From Neobacillus pocheonensis (GTDB taxonomy: Bacteria; Bacillota; Bacilli; Bacillales; Cytobacillaceae): DNA of 64,000 nt. The notes beneath the pieces are model-generated. The model was not told the origin of the DNA and ran no database searches. It was given only the letters and a program-made list of their open reading frames with translations. The DNA is taken from positions 744,001 through 808,000 of the forward strand of contig JAMQCR010000002.1 of NCBI GenBank assembly GCA_023702235.1, given 5' to 3'. Below are positions 38,470-47,369 of the stretch, piece by piece. A program made the translations under genes and the position numbers. The stretch's first letter is position 1. Each line of letters opens with the position of its first letter.

Positions 38470-39450
38470 ATGGACAGAAAAGTTCTGGTTATCGCAGAAA
38501 TGAAAGGGCAAAAAATCCGTAATGTTTCCATTGAAGCCCTAACCGCTGCGAAGCAAGTTGCAGGGGCAGGGAATGTCATTTCCGCCATTTTGGGAACCCA
38601 TTCTGCTATACAGGTAGATTTGCTTTCACAATATGGTGCTGAGCAGATATATATAGTAGAAGATTCTGATTATGATGAATACCATCCTGAATTATATACT
38701 CATGCTGTGGTGAAACTTATACAAGAAACTCAACCTGATGTTATTATTATGGGTCATACTGGAAATGGCAAAGACCTTGCTCCGCGGGTGGCGGCAAGAT
38801 TAGAATTTGGTCTGGCTAGTGATTGTATTGACATCAATTTGGATGCTAGCGATGAGATTGTGATTTCAAGATCTATTTATTCTGGGAAACTATTTGAAAA
38901 GAAAAAGTTTAATAGTGGTCCTATATTTGTCACCATTCGTCCTAATAATATAACACCTATCCAGCAGGCTACTGAGGCGTTGACCATTTCGTATACAGTT
39001 GAGAAGCCTTCTATTACCCTGCTAATCAAAGAGATAGTTCGAAGGGCAGCTGAAAAAGTTGATTTAACGGAGGCCAAGGTGATTGTCTCAGGCGGGAGAG
39101 GAGTAAAAAGTGCCGAAGGATTTAAAGTTTTACAACAATTGGCAGATGTACTAAATGGGGCCGTTGGCGCATCGCGTGGAGCTTGCGATGCTGATTACTG
39201 TGATTACTCGTTACAAATCGGTCAAACTGGGAAAGTGGTAACGCCTGATTTATACATTGCGTGTGGAATTTCCGGTGCAATCCAACATGTTGCTGGCATT
39301 TCCAATTCCAAATTTATTGTAGCCATAAATAAAGACCCGGATGCACCAATTTTTGAAGTGGCTGATTATGGGATCGTAGGAGATTTATTCGAGATAGTCC
39401 CACAACTAACAAATGAATTTTCCAATATTTTATTAAGTCAAACCAAATAA
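38470..39450 (+). CDS. etfA: Electron transfer flavoprotein alpha subunit
   Basis: This 326-residue FAD-binding subunit carries the family signature near the C terminus: VVTPDLYIACGISGAIQHVAGI and IVAINKDPDAPIFEVADYGIVGDLFEIVPQL. VSGGRGVKSAEGFKVLQQLADVLNGAVGASR precedes it. ATG follows AGGAGGTAA. With EtfB it forms the heterodimer that should serve the acyl-CoA dehydrogenase at 46079 and the FadF-like protein at 51509. Confidence 0.93.
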   Translation: MDRKVLVIAEMKGQKIRNVSIEALTAAKQVAGAGNVISAILGTHSAIQVDLLSQYGAEQIYIVEDSDYDEYHPELYTHAVVKLIQETQPDVIIMGHTGNGKDLAPRVAARLEFGLASDCIDINLDASDEIVISRSIYSGKLFEKKKFNSGPIFVTIRPNNITPIQQATEALTISYTVEKPSITLLIKEIVRRAAEKVDLTEAKVIVSGGRGVKSAEGFKVLQQLADVLNGAVGASRGACDADYCDYSLQIGQTGKVVTPDLYIACGISGAIQHVAGISNSKFIVAINKDPDAPIFEVADYGIVGDLFEIVPQLTNEFSNILLSQTK

Positions 39451-39828
39451 TTATTCCTGTAGACCAAATCTTTGTTTTAAAGGAAAGATATGGTTTAAGA
39501 GTTTTTTGATAATCATAATGTAACAAATGCCTGCCGCATTGCGTAAGGGGTTGAGAGGGTTTCTTCTCATTGTTTACTTTTACTTTATGAATTATTGATG
39601 ATCACATGGTCAAAACCGTATAGGGGAGAGTTCTCGTTTCTCCCTTTTAGATCCCGCCATGGTAATAAATTCGTTAATTTGGACAACTAATCTGGTGGAT
39701 TTTCGAACTCTATCATTAACACTTAAGTATATTTTACCTATAAACTTTATGAAGAGTTAAATATCATTAAAAACATAATTTTAATAATATTAATATTGTC
39801 AATTTTCGCGCATTATTGTATCATTAAA

Positions 39829-39848
39829 TATATATTATCGATTATATA
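39829..39848. promoter_or_regulatory. ATCGAT-centred operator before the MFS gene
   Basis: TATATTATCGATTATATA is a near-perfect palindrome of the type shared by the catabolic units. It lies about 165 bases before the transporter gene. Apart from this and the cre-like site, 39451-40007 holds only a weak hairpin near 39624. Confidence 0.55.
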
Positions 39849-39881
39849 TTTATACCATTTTTTATATTTTTTTATTCAATA

Positions 39882-39897
39882 TTGAAAGCGCTTTAAA
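39882..39897. promoter_or_regulatory. cre-like CcpA site
   Basis: TTGAAAGCGCTTTAAA fits the catabolite-responsive element pattern WTGNAARCGNWWWCAW except at one position. It would bring glucose repression to the transporter gene. Confidence 0.45.
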
Positions 39898-40007
39898 CCT
39901 ATGTTCCTGTTCAACTTAAGCATAGACAGCTATAGACACCACAATAGACACACAATAGACGCACATAACCATGTTTGTATAAAAACTATAATAGGGGATG
40001 GTTTCGT

Positions 40008-41342
40008 ATGTTAGTGGACACAATATTGCAAAAAAGAACGAAGAAACGTGGAATAGTAGCATTATTGCTATGGTCAGCAACTGTCATAAATTATCTTGAT
40101 CGTACGAATTTGTCAGTTGCCGCTCCAGTCCTATCAAAACAGTTTCATATAACCCCAACTGAAATGGGAATTATCTTATCAGCATTTTTTTGGTCGTATG
40201 CATTGTTCCAAATACCTTCAGGGTGGTTTGCGGACAAGATAGGCCAGCGCGTAACATTTGCATTTGCGGTTACGTGGTGGTCTTTGGCAACCGCTGCTAT
40301 GGCACTTGGAAGAGGAGTTGGATCATTTATCGGGATACGTGTTATCATGGGATTGGGAGAGGCATCCGTTTATCCTTGCAGCGTTGGTGTAACTTCGAAA
40401 TGGTTCCGTGATAACGAACGTGTAAAAGTAACTGCGCTCTTTGATAGTGGAGCAAGGGTAGGGACTGCCGTTACCATGCCATTAGTTGTATGGTTAATGA
40501 CAAAATTTAGTTGGGAGCTTCCATTTATTGTTTCGGGTGCAATTGGAGTGGTTTGGGCTGTAATTTGGCTTTGGTATTATCGCGATCCAGAAAAACACAA
40601 ATATATCAACCAGGCAGAACTCAATTACATCCGCGAGGGACAAGTGAAACATGATGGTGTAGATAATGAAATACCTCTCAAATGGTATCAGCTCCTTTAT
40701 TATCGCAATATTTGGATGATGACAATCGGTTTTTTTATGCTGAGTTATTCGATCTATTTCTTTATCACATGGATGCCAACGTATCTCGTACAGGCTAGAG
40801 GTATGAAATTGATGACCATGGGATTTGTGGCTATGATTCCCCCACTTGCGGCGATTGTCGCGGAGCTTTTTGGCGGGTGGTTATCAGACTATCTATACAG
40901 TAAAGGTTTATCATTAACTGCAGCCCGCAAGGTAAATCTGGTAGGTGGGATGTTACTGGCTACTACAATAGGATTTTCAGCCCTGGTTCATTCCGCTGTA
41001 ATGTGTGTAGTTCTTTTGACAATCTCCTATTGCGGTTTGGTTATTGCAGCATCAGCTATATTGGCTTTACCAGGGGACATTGCTCCTAAAAATATGGCAT
41101 CAGTCGTGACTGGTATTGAAAACTTTGGCTCCAATATGGGTGGAGTTTTGGGTCCAATTATTACAGGATTTGTAGTGGCAACTACCCATTCATTTGTCCC
41201 TGCACTTGTTTTATCCTCTATCATCGCCTTTGGTGGTGCATTGGTATTCCTGTTTGGTCTTGGTAAAATTGAACCATTGAATCCTGAGAAAGTTTTGTTT
41301 CGAAACCAGACGATGCAAAATCGTAAAGCAGTATCAGAATAG
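40008..41342 (+). CDS. MFS transporter, anion:cation symporter family
   Basis: This transporter of about 444 residues and 12 membrane segments belongs to the ACS group that imports organic acids such as hexuronates, galactonate and tartrate. The N-terminal DRTNLSVAAPVLSKQFHITPTEMGIILSAFFWSYALFQIPSGWFADKIGQR is typical. ATG at 40008 follows AGGGGATGG; an upstream in-frame TTG at 39975 is less likely. It is presumably the uptake step for the acid degraded by the genes that follow. Confidence 0.88.
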   Translation: MLVDTILQKRTKKRGIVALLLWSATVINYLDRTNLSVAAPVLSKQFHITPTEMGIILSAFFWSYALFQIPSGWFADKIGQRVTFAFAVTWWSLATAAMALGRGVGSFIGIRVIMGLGEASVYPCSVGVTSKWFRDNERVKVTALFDSGARVGTAVTMPLVVWLMTKFSWELPFIVSGAIGVVWAVIWLWYYRDPEKHKYINQAELNYIREGQVKHDGVDNEIPLKWYQLLYYRNIWMMTIGFFMLSYSIYFFITWMPTYLVQARGMKLMTMGFVAMIPPLAAIVAELFGGWLSDYLYSKGLSLTAARKVNLVGGMLLATTIGFSALVHSAVMCVVLLTISYCGLVIAASAILALPGDIAPKNMASVVTGIENFGSNMGGVLGPIITGFVVATTHSFVPALVLSSIIAFGGALVFLFGLGKIEPLNPEKVLFRNQTMQNRKAVSE

Positions 41343-41443
41343 TAGTGTGATATAATCTAAACTAATCAAATAGACTTCTATACGGGGCAGTCTCTTAAGT
41401 GTACTTACAAACGAAGGAATCAGTCCCAAAATTAAAAAGTAAA

Positions 41444-41488
41444 AACCTCCAAATCAACGGTAAGTTGGAATGGAGGTTCTTTTTTTAC
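41444..41488 (+). terminator. Terminator of the MFS gene
   Basis: AACCTCCA and TGGAGGTT pair, followed by CTTTTTTT. Confidence 0.75.
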
Positions 41489-41605
41489 TCTATTTATAAA
41501 GAAATGGAGGATAAAAAACTTATTTAAGAAAAAAGCTCTGTTCGTAATATTAGGTCAATCGGAGTTTATTGAACTAAGCCTTTTTTCTTTTCATTCGTGA
41601 ATAAA

Positions 41606-42286
41606 TTAATGATCATTGGATTGTTCTGCTGAACTTAAAGGAAGGAAAGCTCTTTTCTTTCTCTCATAGTTGACGTGTTCATGAAATGCTTCGATGCAGC
41701 CATTTAAATCTCGGTCTTGGAAAGCCTTTATGATGGGTGCGTGAATGCTGGCCAATTCAGACAGATTAGTAAAATACACTTGACTGTTAAGGTACCAAAT
41801 TCGACTTAGTTTGGAGGACAAGGTTTCCCAAACATTACTCAGGAATTTATGGTCTGCCGTCTTATAAATTTTCGTGTGAAAGTCTTCATCAGCAATCCGA
41901 ATTTTTTCTAAATCGTTGTTTACCCCAGCGTAGACCATGTCATTATAATAATTTTTGAGTTCTTCTATATCTTCGTCAGTCAATCTTTCAAAAGCTCTTT
42001 TAATAGCAAATTCCTCAAGCATTAAGCGAAAATCATATAATTGATCAATTTCATCAACAGGGAAATTCGAAACAAAGGTGCCTTTGTTTCGTTGGGTTAC
42101 GACCAAATCTTCATCAGCTAATTTTAAAAACGCTTCACGAACAGGTGCTTGACTGACACCATAGTTCTTTGCCACTTCTAATTCAACTATTCTATCCCCG
42201 GGTTGAAGTTCTCCCCTAATAATTCGTTCTCTCAGCGCTTCATAAATCTGTTCTGAGAGAGTTTTATTTACAATGGAATTTTTCAT
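41606..42286 (-). CDS. GntR family regulator, FadR/FCD subfamily
   Basis: This 226-residue regulator has a winged helix (LREIRIIRGELQPGDRIVELEVAKNYGVSQAPVREAFLKLADEDLV in outline) and a helical FCD effector domain with metal-binding His residues (DEDFHTKIY, SIHAPIIKAF, FHEHV). It lies divergently from a paralogue at 42543 with ATCGAT-type palindromes between them. It probably controls the acid-degradation genes and itself. Confidence 0.9.
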   Translation of the reverse strand: MKNSIVNKTLSEQIYEALRERIIRGELQPGDRIVELEVAKNYGVSQAPVREAFLKLADEDLVVTQRNKGTFVSNFPVDEIDQLYDFRLMLEEFAIKRAFERLTDEDIEELKNYYNDMVYAGVNNDLEKIRIADEDFHTKIYKTADHKFLSNVWETLSSKLSRIWYLNSQVYFTNLSELASIHAPIIKAFQDRDLNGCIEAFHEHVNYERKKRAFLPLSSAEQSNDH

Positions 42287-42489
42287 TTATATCCATCCTT
42301 TTTACTCATTTATAACCGATAATCGTTAATCGCAATTTTTTTTATTTTACCACATATTGTGATGAATATCCATTCATTATTTCTATTCAAATGATGAAGG
42401 AGACCGATGTTTTAGAAATAGATTCATCAAAAATATAAAAATTTTTTGACGATTTCCAACATTCATGTTATATTTATTATAGATTATAT

Positions 42490-42501
42490 ATTATCGATAA
42501 T
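42490..42501. promoter_or_regulatory. Palindromic operator ATTATCGATAAT
   Basis: This is a perfect 12-base palindrome 41 bases before the second GntR gene. A related, imperfect site (ACCGATAATCGTTA) lies near 42314, just before the divergent GntR gene. Confidence 0.65.
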
Positions 42502-42542
42502 TAAAAAGCTGTCTTAAACTTTATTTTAAAAAGGAGGCGTAT

Positions 42543-43198
42543 ATGAAGAGTTCTATTGTAAACAAATCGCTTTCAGACCAGATTCACGAAACATTGCGGG
42601 ATTTAATCATTAAAGGTGAACTTGGCCGGGAGACAGGATCCTTGAATTGGAAGTAGCAAGAGATTTCGGTGTAAGCCAAGCCCCCGTTCGAGAGGCATTA
42701 TTGAAGCTGGCTGAAGAAGAGCTGGTTGTAAGCATACGATATAAAGGAACTTTTGTATCCAATATCTCGATCGTCGAAACGGAAGAATTATATTGTTTCC
42801 GTACCATGATGGAGGAACTAGCCATCAAAAGAAGTTTGGAAAGAATGAAAGATGGAGATGTGAGGATCCTTGAAAATTTTTACCATGAGATGGTTCGAGC
42901 TGGTGAAACCAATGATTTGGACTCCTTGAGAGCAGCCGACATCAATTTCCATTCAAAAATTTATGACATAGCAGAACATAGATTCATGTTTAATGTGTGG
43001 GAGACTTTGGTATCAAAACTCAATCGAATTTGGTATCTTACAAGCCAAGCGTACTTCATTAATCTTTCCGAAGTTGCTGCCATTCATGAGCCTTTCTTAA
43101 ACGCTATTAAAGCACATGATTTGAATGGGTGCATAAAAGCGTTTCATGAACACGTCGCATATGAAAAAAAACAAAAGTTTTTAATTACCCATTATTAA
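42543..43198 (+). pseudogene. Second GntR/FCD regulator, frameshifted
   Basis: This is a close paralogue of the divergent regulator: KSSIVNKSLSDQIHETLRDLIIKGEL against KNSIVNKTLSEQIYEALRERIIRGEL. One base is missing near 42630, inside the DNA-binding domain, after which the frame resumes as ILELEVARDFGVSQAPVREALLKLAEEELVV and continues through the FCD domain. ATG at 42543 follows AAGGAGGC. The pair arose by duplication. Confidence 0.87.
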
Positions 43199-43292
43199 AA
43201 GTGAAAGTCGTTGTAGAAATTAGTAGTTTTTAATCTGATATTTTTAAAGAAGCATGGAACACTGGGACGATATAACTTTTTTTAATTATAAA

Positions 43293-43302
43293 TTATCGAT
43301 AA
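43293..43302. promoter_or_regulatory. Palindromic operator TTATCGATAA
   Basis: This perfect 10-base palindrome lies about 110 bases before the alcohol dehydrogenase gene. It is flanked by a half-site-like TGATAA. Confidence 0.6.
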
Positions 43303-43353
43303 ATGATAATTTGTTTTGACAAATCAAAAAATTAATGCTATTTTTAAATTATA

Positions 43354-43363
43354 TTATCGATAA
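43354..43363. promoter_or_regulatory. Palindromic operator TTATCGATAA
   Basis: This second perfect copy lies 46 bases before the alcohol dehydrogenase start and is followed by CCGATAA. Two copies 61 bases apart suggest cooperative binding. Confidence 0.65.
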
Positions 43364-43408
43364 CCGATAATTAAAACTATTAAAAGCCTAAATGGAGGAA
43401 TGAAAGAT

Positions 43409-44578
43409 ATGAACCTGCTTATCGATTCATTTGAGTTCGGTGTACTCACTCAAATTCACTACGGAGTTGGAAAGCTTAATGAACTCCCTGAAATTCTAAA
43501 TGCCTAAAACTATCAAAATGTGCTGATCTGTACAGACCCAGGCATTGCTAACTCCGGGTTACTGGAGCGATTAGAAAAAATTTTAACTAGTGCAGAAATT
43601 CGCTATACCGTTTTTAAAGAGGTACAGCCGGATCCAACACTTGAAGTGGTGGACACGGTTAGACAAATATACCTAGACAATCAATGTGATGCTTTAATCG
43701 GCATTGGTGGCGGAAGTTCCATTGATACCGCAAAAGGAGTCTCTGCAGCGGTCGCTAATCCTGGAGACCTTAGCCAATATGAAGGAAAGAATAAACTTCC
43801 TAATCGGTGGCCCGATATTATTGCCGTCCCAACTACCGCAGGAACTGGATCAGAGGTTACCCATGCAATGGTGCTGAAAGATAACAAACGTAAATATAAA
43901 ATGGGAATCCTTAGCCAGAACTTGCATCCAAAAGCTGCCATCCTCGACCCAGAGTTGCTGACAACGCTACCTAGGGGCCTTGCAGCTATTACCGGAATGG
44001 ACGCACTTAGTCATGCGATTGAATCCTATACGTCCAATCAAGCACAGCCAATCACTGAAGCGCTGGGATTACACGCTATTCGATTGATTGCAAAATATCT
44101 TAGACCTTTCGTAGCTCGACGCACAGATTTGGAAGCGGCTTCACAGATGATGTTGGCCAGTACCATTGCCGGAGCCGCATTTATATGGGGAAGGGTAGCG
44201 GCTGTGCATGCTTTATCCCATCCATTAGGAGGTCGCTATAAAGTCCCGCATGGGTTAGCAAACTCCATCCTCCTTCCAGTTGTTATGGAATTCAATGCCA
44301 GTACCAATCAAGAAAAATTTAAAGAGATTGCCATTTTGCTAGGGGAGAATGTTGAAGGATTAAGCTTGAGAGAAGCTGCTTTACGGTCCGTTCATGCGGT
44401 AAAAGGACTAATTGCCGATTTGGATATTCCGCCAACACTCGGAGCAAACAACGTCAGCTTATCTCCGGAAGAAATCCAAATTGTTGCTCAGGAAGCATTT
44501 GATAGTGGAGTTGCATTAGCCAATCCTAAGGTAACCACCGTAAATGATTTGAAAAATATCCTGCAGCAAGCGCTTTAA
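43409..44578 (+). pseudogene. Iron-containing alcohol dehydrogenase, in-frame stop at codon 33
   Basis: The gene begins at ATG 43409 after TGGAGGAATG and reads MNLLIDSFEFGVLTQIHYG, but codon 33 is TAA (43505-43507) with no change of frame. The rest is a normal group III dehydrogenase: IGIGGGSSIDTAKGV, PTTAGTGSEVTHAMV, GMDALSHAIESYTS and the metal-site HALSHPLGGRYKVPHG. Full length would be 389 residues. It is the first gene after the operators and would oxidise a hydroxy acid or alcohol to an aldehyde. A 352-residue product from GTG at 43520 would lack a beta strand. Confidence 0.85.
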
Positions 44579-44603
44579 AAAATAATGGCAAGGAGAGATT
44601 TCG

Positions 44604-46060
44604 ATGGAAAACGTATTTCCAATTAAAAATCAAAACTATATTGATGGTCAATGGGTTCCTTCATCAAATATGAAAACGTTTCAAAGGGAAAATCCGGCAA
44701 ATCCGCAAGAAATTGTGATAATATCACCTAATTCCACAGTAGAAGATACAAATAATGCCGTGGAAGCGGCACAAAGAGCGTTTGCTGATTGGTCCCGTAC
44801 CCCAGCTCCTAAGCGTGGTGATTTACTGTATCGTTTCGCTGAACAATTACACGCCGAACGTAAATCGATTGCTCAAATCATTACTAAAGAACAAGGGAAA
44901 ACGTTAAATGAGGCATTAGGGGAAATCAATAAGACGATTAGTGAAGTACGCTATACCGCAGGGGAAGCTACGAGAATGGACGGTCAAACCCTCCCAAGCG
45001 AAAGACAGGATATCGAGATAAAGACAAAAAGAGTACCAAAGGGAGTCATTGCCGCGATTTCTCCATGGAACTTCCCAATCGTAACGCCACTTAGAAAAAT
45101 AGCCCCAGCATTGGCAACTGGAAATACTGTAGTGTTTAAGCCTGCAAGCATAACTGCCGGAACTGCGGCTAAAATCGTTGAAATTTTTGAAAAAGTTGGT
45201 TTGCCTAAAGGTGTTTTAAATCTAGTAATCGGATCTGGCAGAGAAGTTGGTACACCTCTAATCGGCGATCCGCTGGTCAAGGGAGTAACATTTACAGGAT
45301 CCACTGACGTTGGTAGGACGATTTATCAAGTGGCTGCAGAAAAATTAATTCCGGTCCAATTGGAAATGGGCGGAAAAAATGCCGGTATTATCTATGACTA
45401 TAAGGATTTAAAGGGAGCCGTTAATCAAATTGTCGGTGCTGCTTTTGCAGCAACAGGCAAAGATGTACATCGATCAGCCGCATCGTGGTGCAACGTTCGG
45501 CAGTGAATGAAGTAGTCAGCTACTTAAAAGATAAGTGTCAATCCTATGTCATCGGTGACGGAATGAACCCAGAAACGACATTGGGACCGGTGGTTTCAAA
45601 GGACCACTTGGAAACAATCGAGAATTACGTCCAAATCGGTGTGAACGAAGGAGCAACGCTCGTTCTAGGTGGTAAAAGGATAGAGAGCCAAACAAATGGG
45701 TACTTCTATGAACCTACTGTTTTCACTGATGTTTCACCAGATATGCGAATTGCCAAAGAAGAGATATTTGGTCCAGTATTAACAGTAACTCCTGTAGATA
45801 GTTTTGACGAAGCCATTCAAATAGCTAATGATGTTGAATACGGGCTTGCATCATCTTGCTTTACCAATAACATGGGGTACGCTGAACAATTCGTAAACGA
45901 AGTACAAACTGGGATGTTACATATCAACAACGGAACGATTAGTGAATCCCATGTTCCCTTTGGCGGCTTGAAAAATTCAGCAGTTGGTCCATACTCCATT
46001 GGTGTAACCGCAAAGGATTTCTTTACTGATCTTAAAGTAGTTTATTCCGCTTCAAAATAA
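44604..46060 (+). pseudogene. NAD(P)-dependent aldehyde dehydrogenase, frameshifted at the active site
   Basis: This family member of about 485 residues resembles semialdehyde dehydrogenases. NQNYIDGQWVP starts it; PWNFPIVTPLRKIAPALATGNTVVFKP, TFTGSTDVG and LEMGGKNAGI follow. The frame is lost at about 45460 (AATGKDVHR), and reading one base off gives CTSISRIVVQRSAVNEVV, so the catalytic Cys is just beyond the break. The C-terminal part has KEEIFGPVLTVTP and HVPFGGLKNSAVGPYS. It should take the aldehyde made by the preceding enzyme. Confidence 0.88.
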
Positions 46061-46078
46061 TTATAGGGGGATGTAAAC

Positions 46079-47218
46079 ATGCTCATGACGGAAACAAATG
46101 AATCATGGAAAAATGTAGCCCGTGACTTTGCTTCTCGTAAATTAGAAATGGGGACACATTGGCTCGAAGGTGAGGAATACTGGTCAAATGCCCGTTTGTT
46201 GGCTGAACAGGGCTTTTTGGGATTAACCTTACCAGAAGAATATGGAGGCATGAATCTATCTTTATTTGATGCCATCCTAATCATAGAAGAATTGTGCAAG
46301 GTTTGTCCATCCAGCGGCAGGCAGGTATATCACACCAGTATTGGAATCGCTTCCTTTATCAATCATCTGGGTACAGAGGCGCAAAAGAAATTATACCTTC
46401 CCCAAATAACTGCCGGGAAATTGTTAGTAGGTCTTGGAATGAGCGAGCCTGATGCGGGGAGTGCAGCCACAGACATGAAAACAACGGCAATCGATGAAGG
46501 GGATCATTATCGATTAAATGGATCCAAGATTTGGGTTAGTGAGGCACATTTGGCTGATCTGTTTGTTGTCTATGCTCGTTTCGGAAACACTGGAAGGTCA
46601 TCGGATATTGGAGCGATTTTAGTAGAACGCGGAACGCCAGGCTTTACCGTAGGCGTTCCTGAAGAAAATATGAGTGGTGAATTTCAATGCGCTCTTTATT
46701 TCGATGATACGTTAGTACCAAAAGAAAATGTTTTGACGGATCGCAATGCTTTCAAAGCTCTAATGGGAGTTTATAACGGGGTACGTCTAGGGTTCGCTGC
46801 CCAAACATTAGGGATTACCCAAGCAGCATTCGATAGAACCGTTCAATATATCCAAGAGCGGAAGCAGTTTGGTAAAGAAATATGCGAATTCCAAGGTATT
46901 CAATGGATGGTTGCCGATATGTATATGCAATTGGAAGCCGCACGAACTCTACTGTACCGTGCTGCTATGGCGGCATCCAATAATAAGCCTGATAAGCATG
47001 CGGCAAGTGTTGCTAAAGTTTTTGTAGCAGAGGCGGCTAAAAAGATTACAGATGATTGTTTACAGCTTCATGGTGGTTACGGATTCTCCAAGCAGTATCC
47101 GTTGGAATGGTATTACCGTTGTGCGCGAGCTGCATCAATTGCCGGAGGAACTGTTCAAGTTCATCGAACGATGCTGGCTGCTGAAGTATTAGGAAGAAAA
47201 TTTGACCAAAGGAAGTAA
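46079..47218 (+). CDS. Acyl-CoA dehydrogenase
   Basis: This 379-residue FAD enzyme has the family marks GLTLPEEYGGMNLS, the flavin loop GLGMSEPDAGSAATDMKTTA near residue 121, RKQFGKEICEFQGIQWMVADMYMQLEAAR and a C-terminal LQLHGGYGFSKQYPLEWYYRCARAASIAGGT. That last segment often holds the catalytic Glu. It would pass electrons to EtfBA encoded upstream. ATG follows GGGGGATG. Confidence 0.92.
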   Translation: MLMTETNESWKNVARDFASRKLEMGTHWLEGEEYWSNARLLAEQGFLGLTLPEEYGGMNLSLFDAILIIEELCKVCPSSGRQVYHTSIGIASFINHLGTEAQKKLYLPQITAGKLLVGLGMSEPDAGSAATDMKTTAIDEGDHYRLNGSKIWVSEAHLADLFVVYARFGNTGRSSDIGAILVERGTPGFTVGVPEENMSGEFQCALYFDDTLVPKENVLTDRNAFKALMGVYNGVRLGFAAQTLGITQAAFDRTVQYIQERKQFGKEICEFQGIQWMVADMYMQLEAARTLLYRAAMAASNNKPDKHAASVAKVFVAEAAKKITDDCLQLHGGYGFSKQYPLEWYYRCARAASIAGGTVQVHRTMLAAEVLGRKFDQRK

Positions 47219-47220
47219 TT

Positions 47221-47331
47221 AAAGAGAATGTATTACCTATAGCCTCTACGGGACATCCCCCATATAACAATGTGGCTCTGTCCATAGCACAGCCGGGGGA
47301 TGCTCTGGTTGGTTCATTATCAATCACTTAG
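47221..47331 (+). other. Open fragment, weakly RraA-like
   Basis: A 36-codon open frame without a start reads STGHPPYNNVALSIAQPGDALVG, which recalls the P.DN.....A..A.PGDV.V segment of RraA-family proteins. It may be a relic; a CATCCCCC/GGGGGATG stem overlaps it and could be a terminator. Confidence 0.25.
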
Positions 47332-47369
47332 CCTAGCAATTTATAAAATTTAGAAAGGGGAAAACCAGA

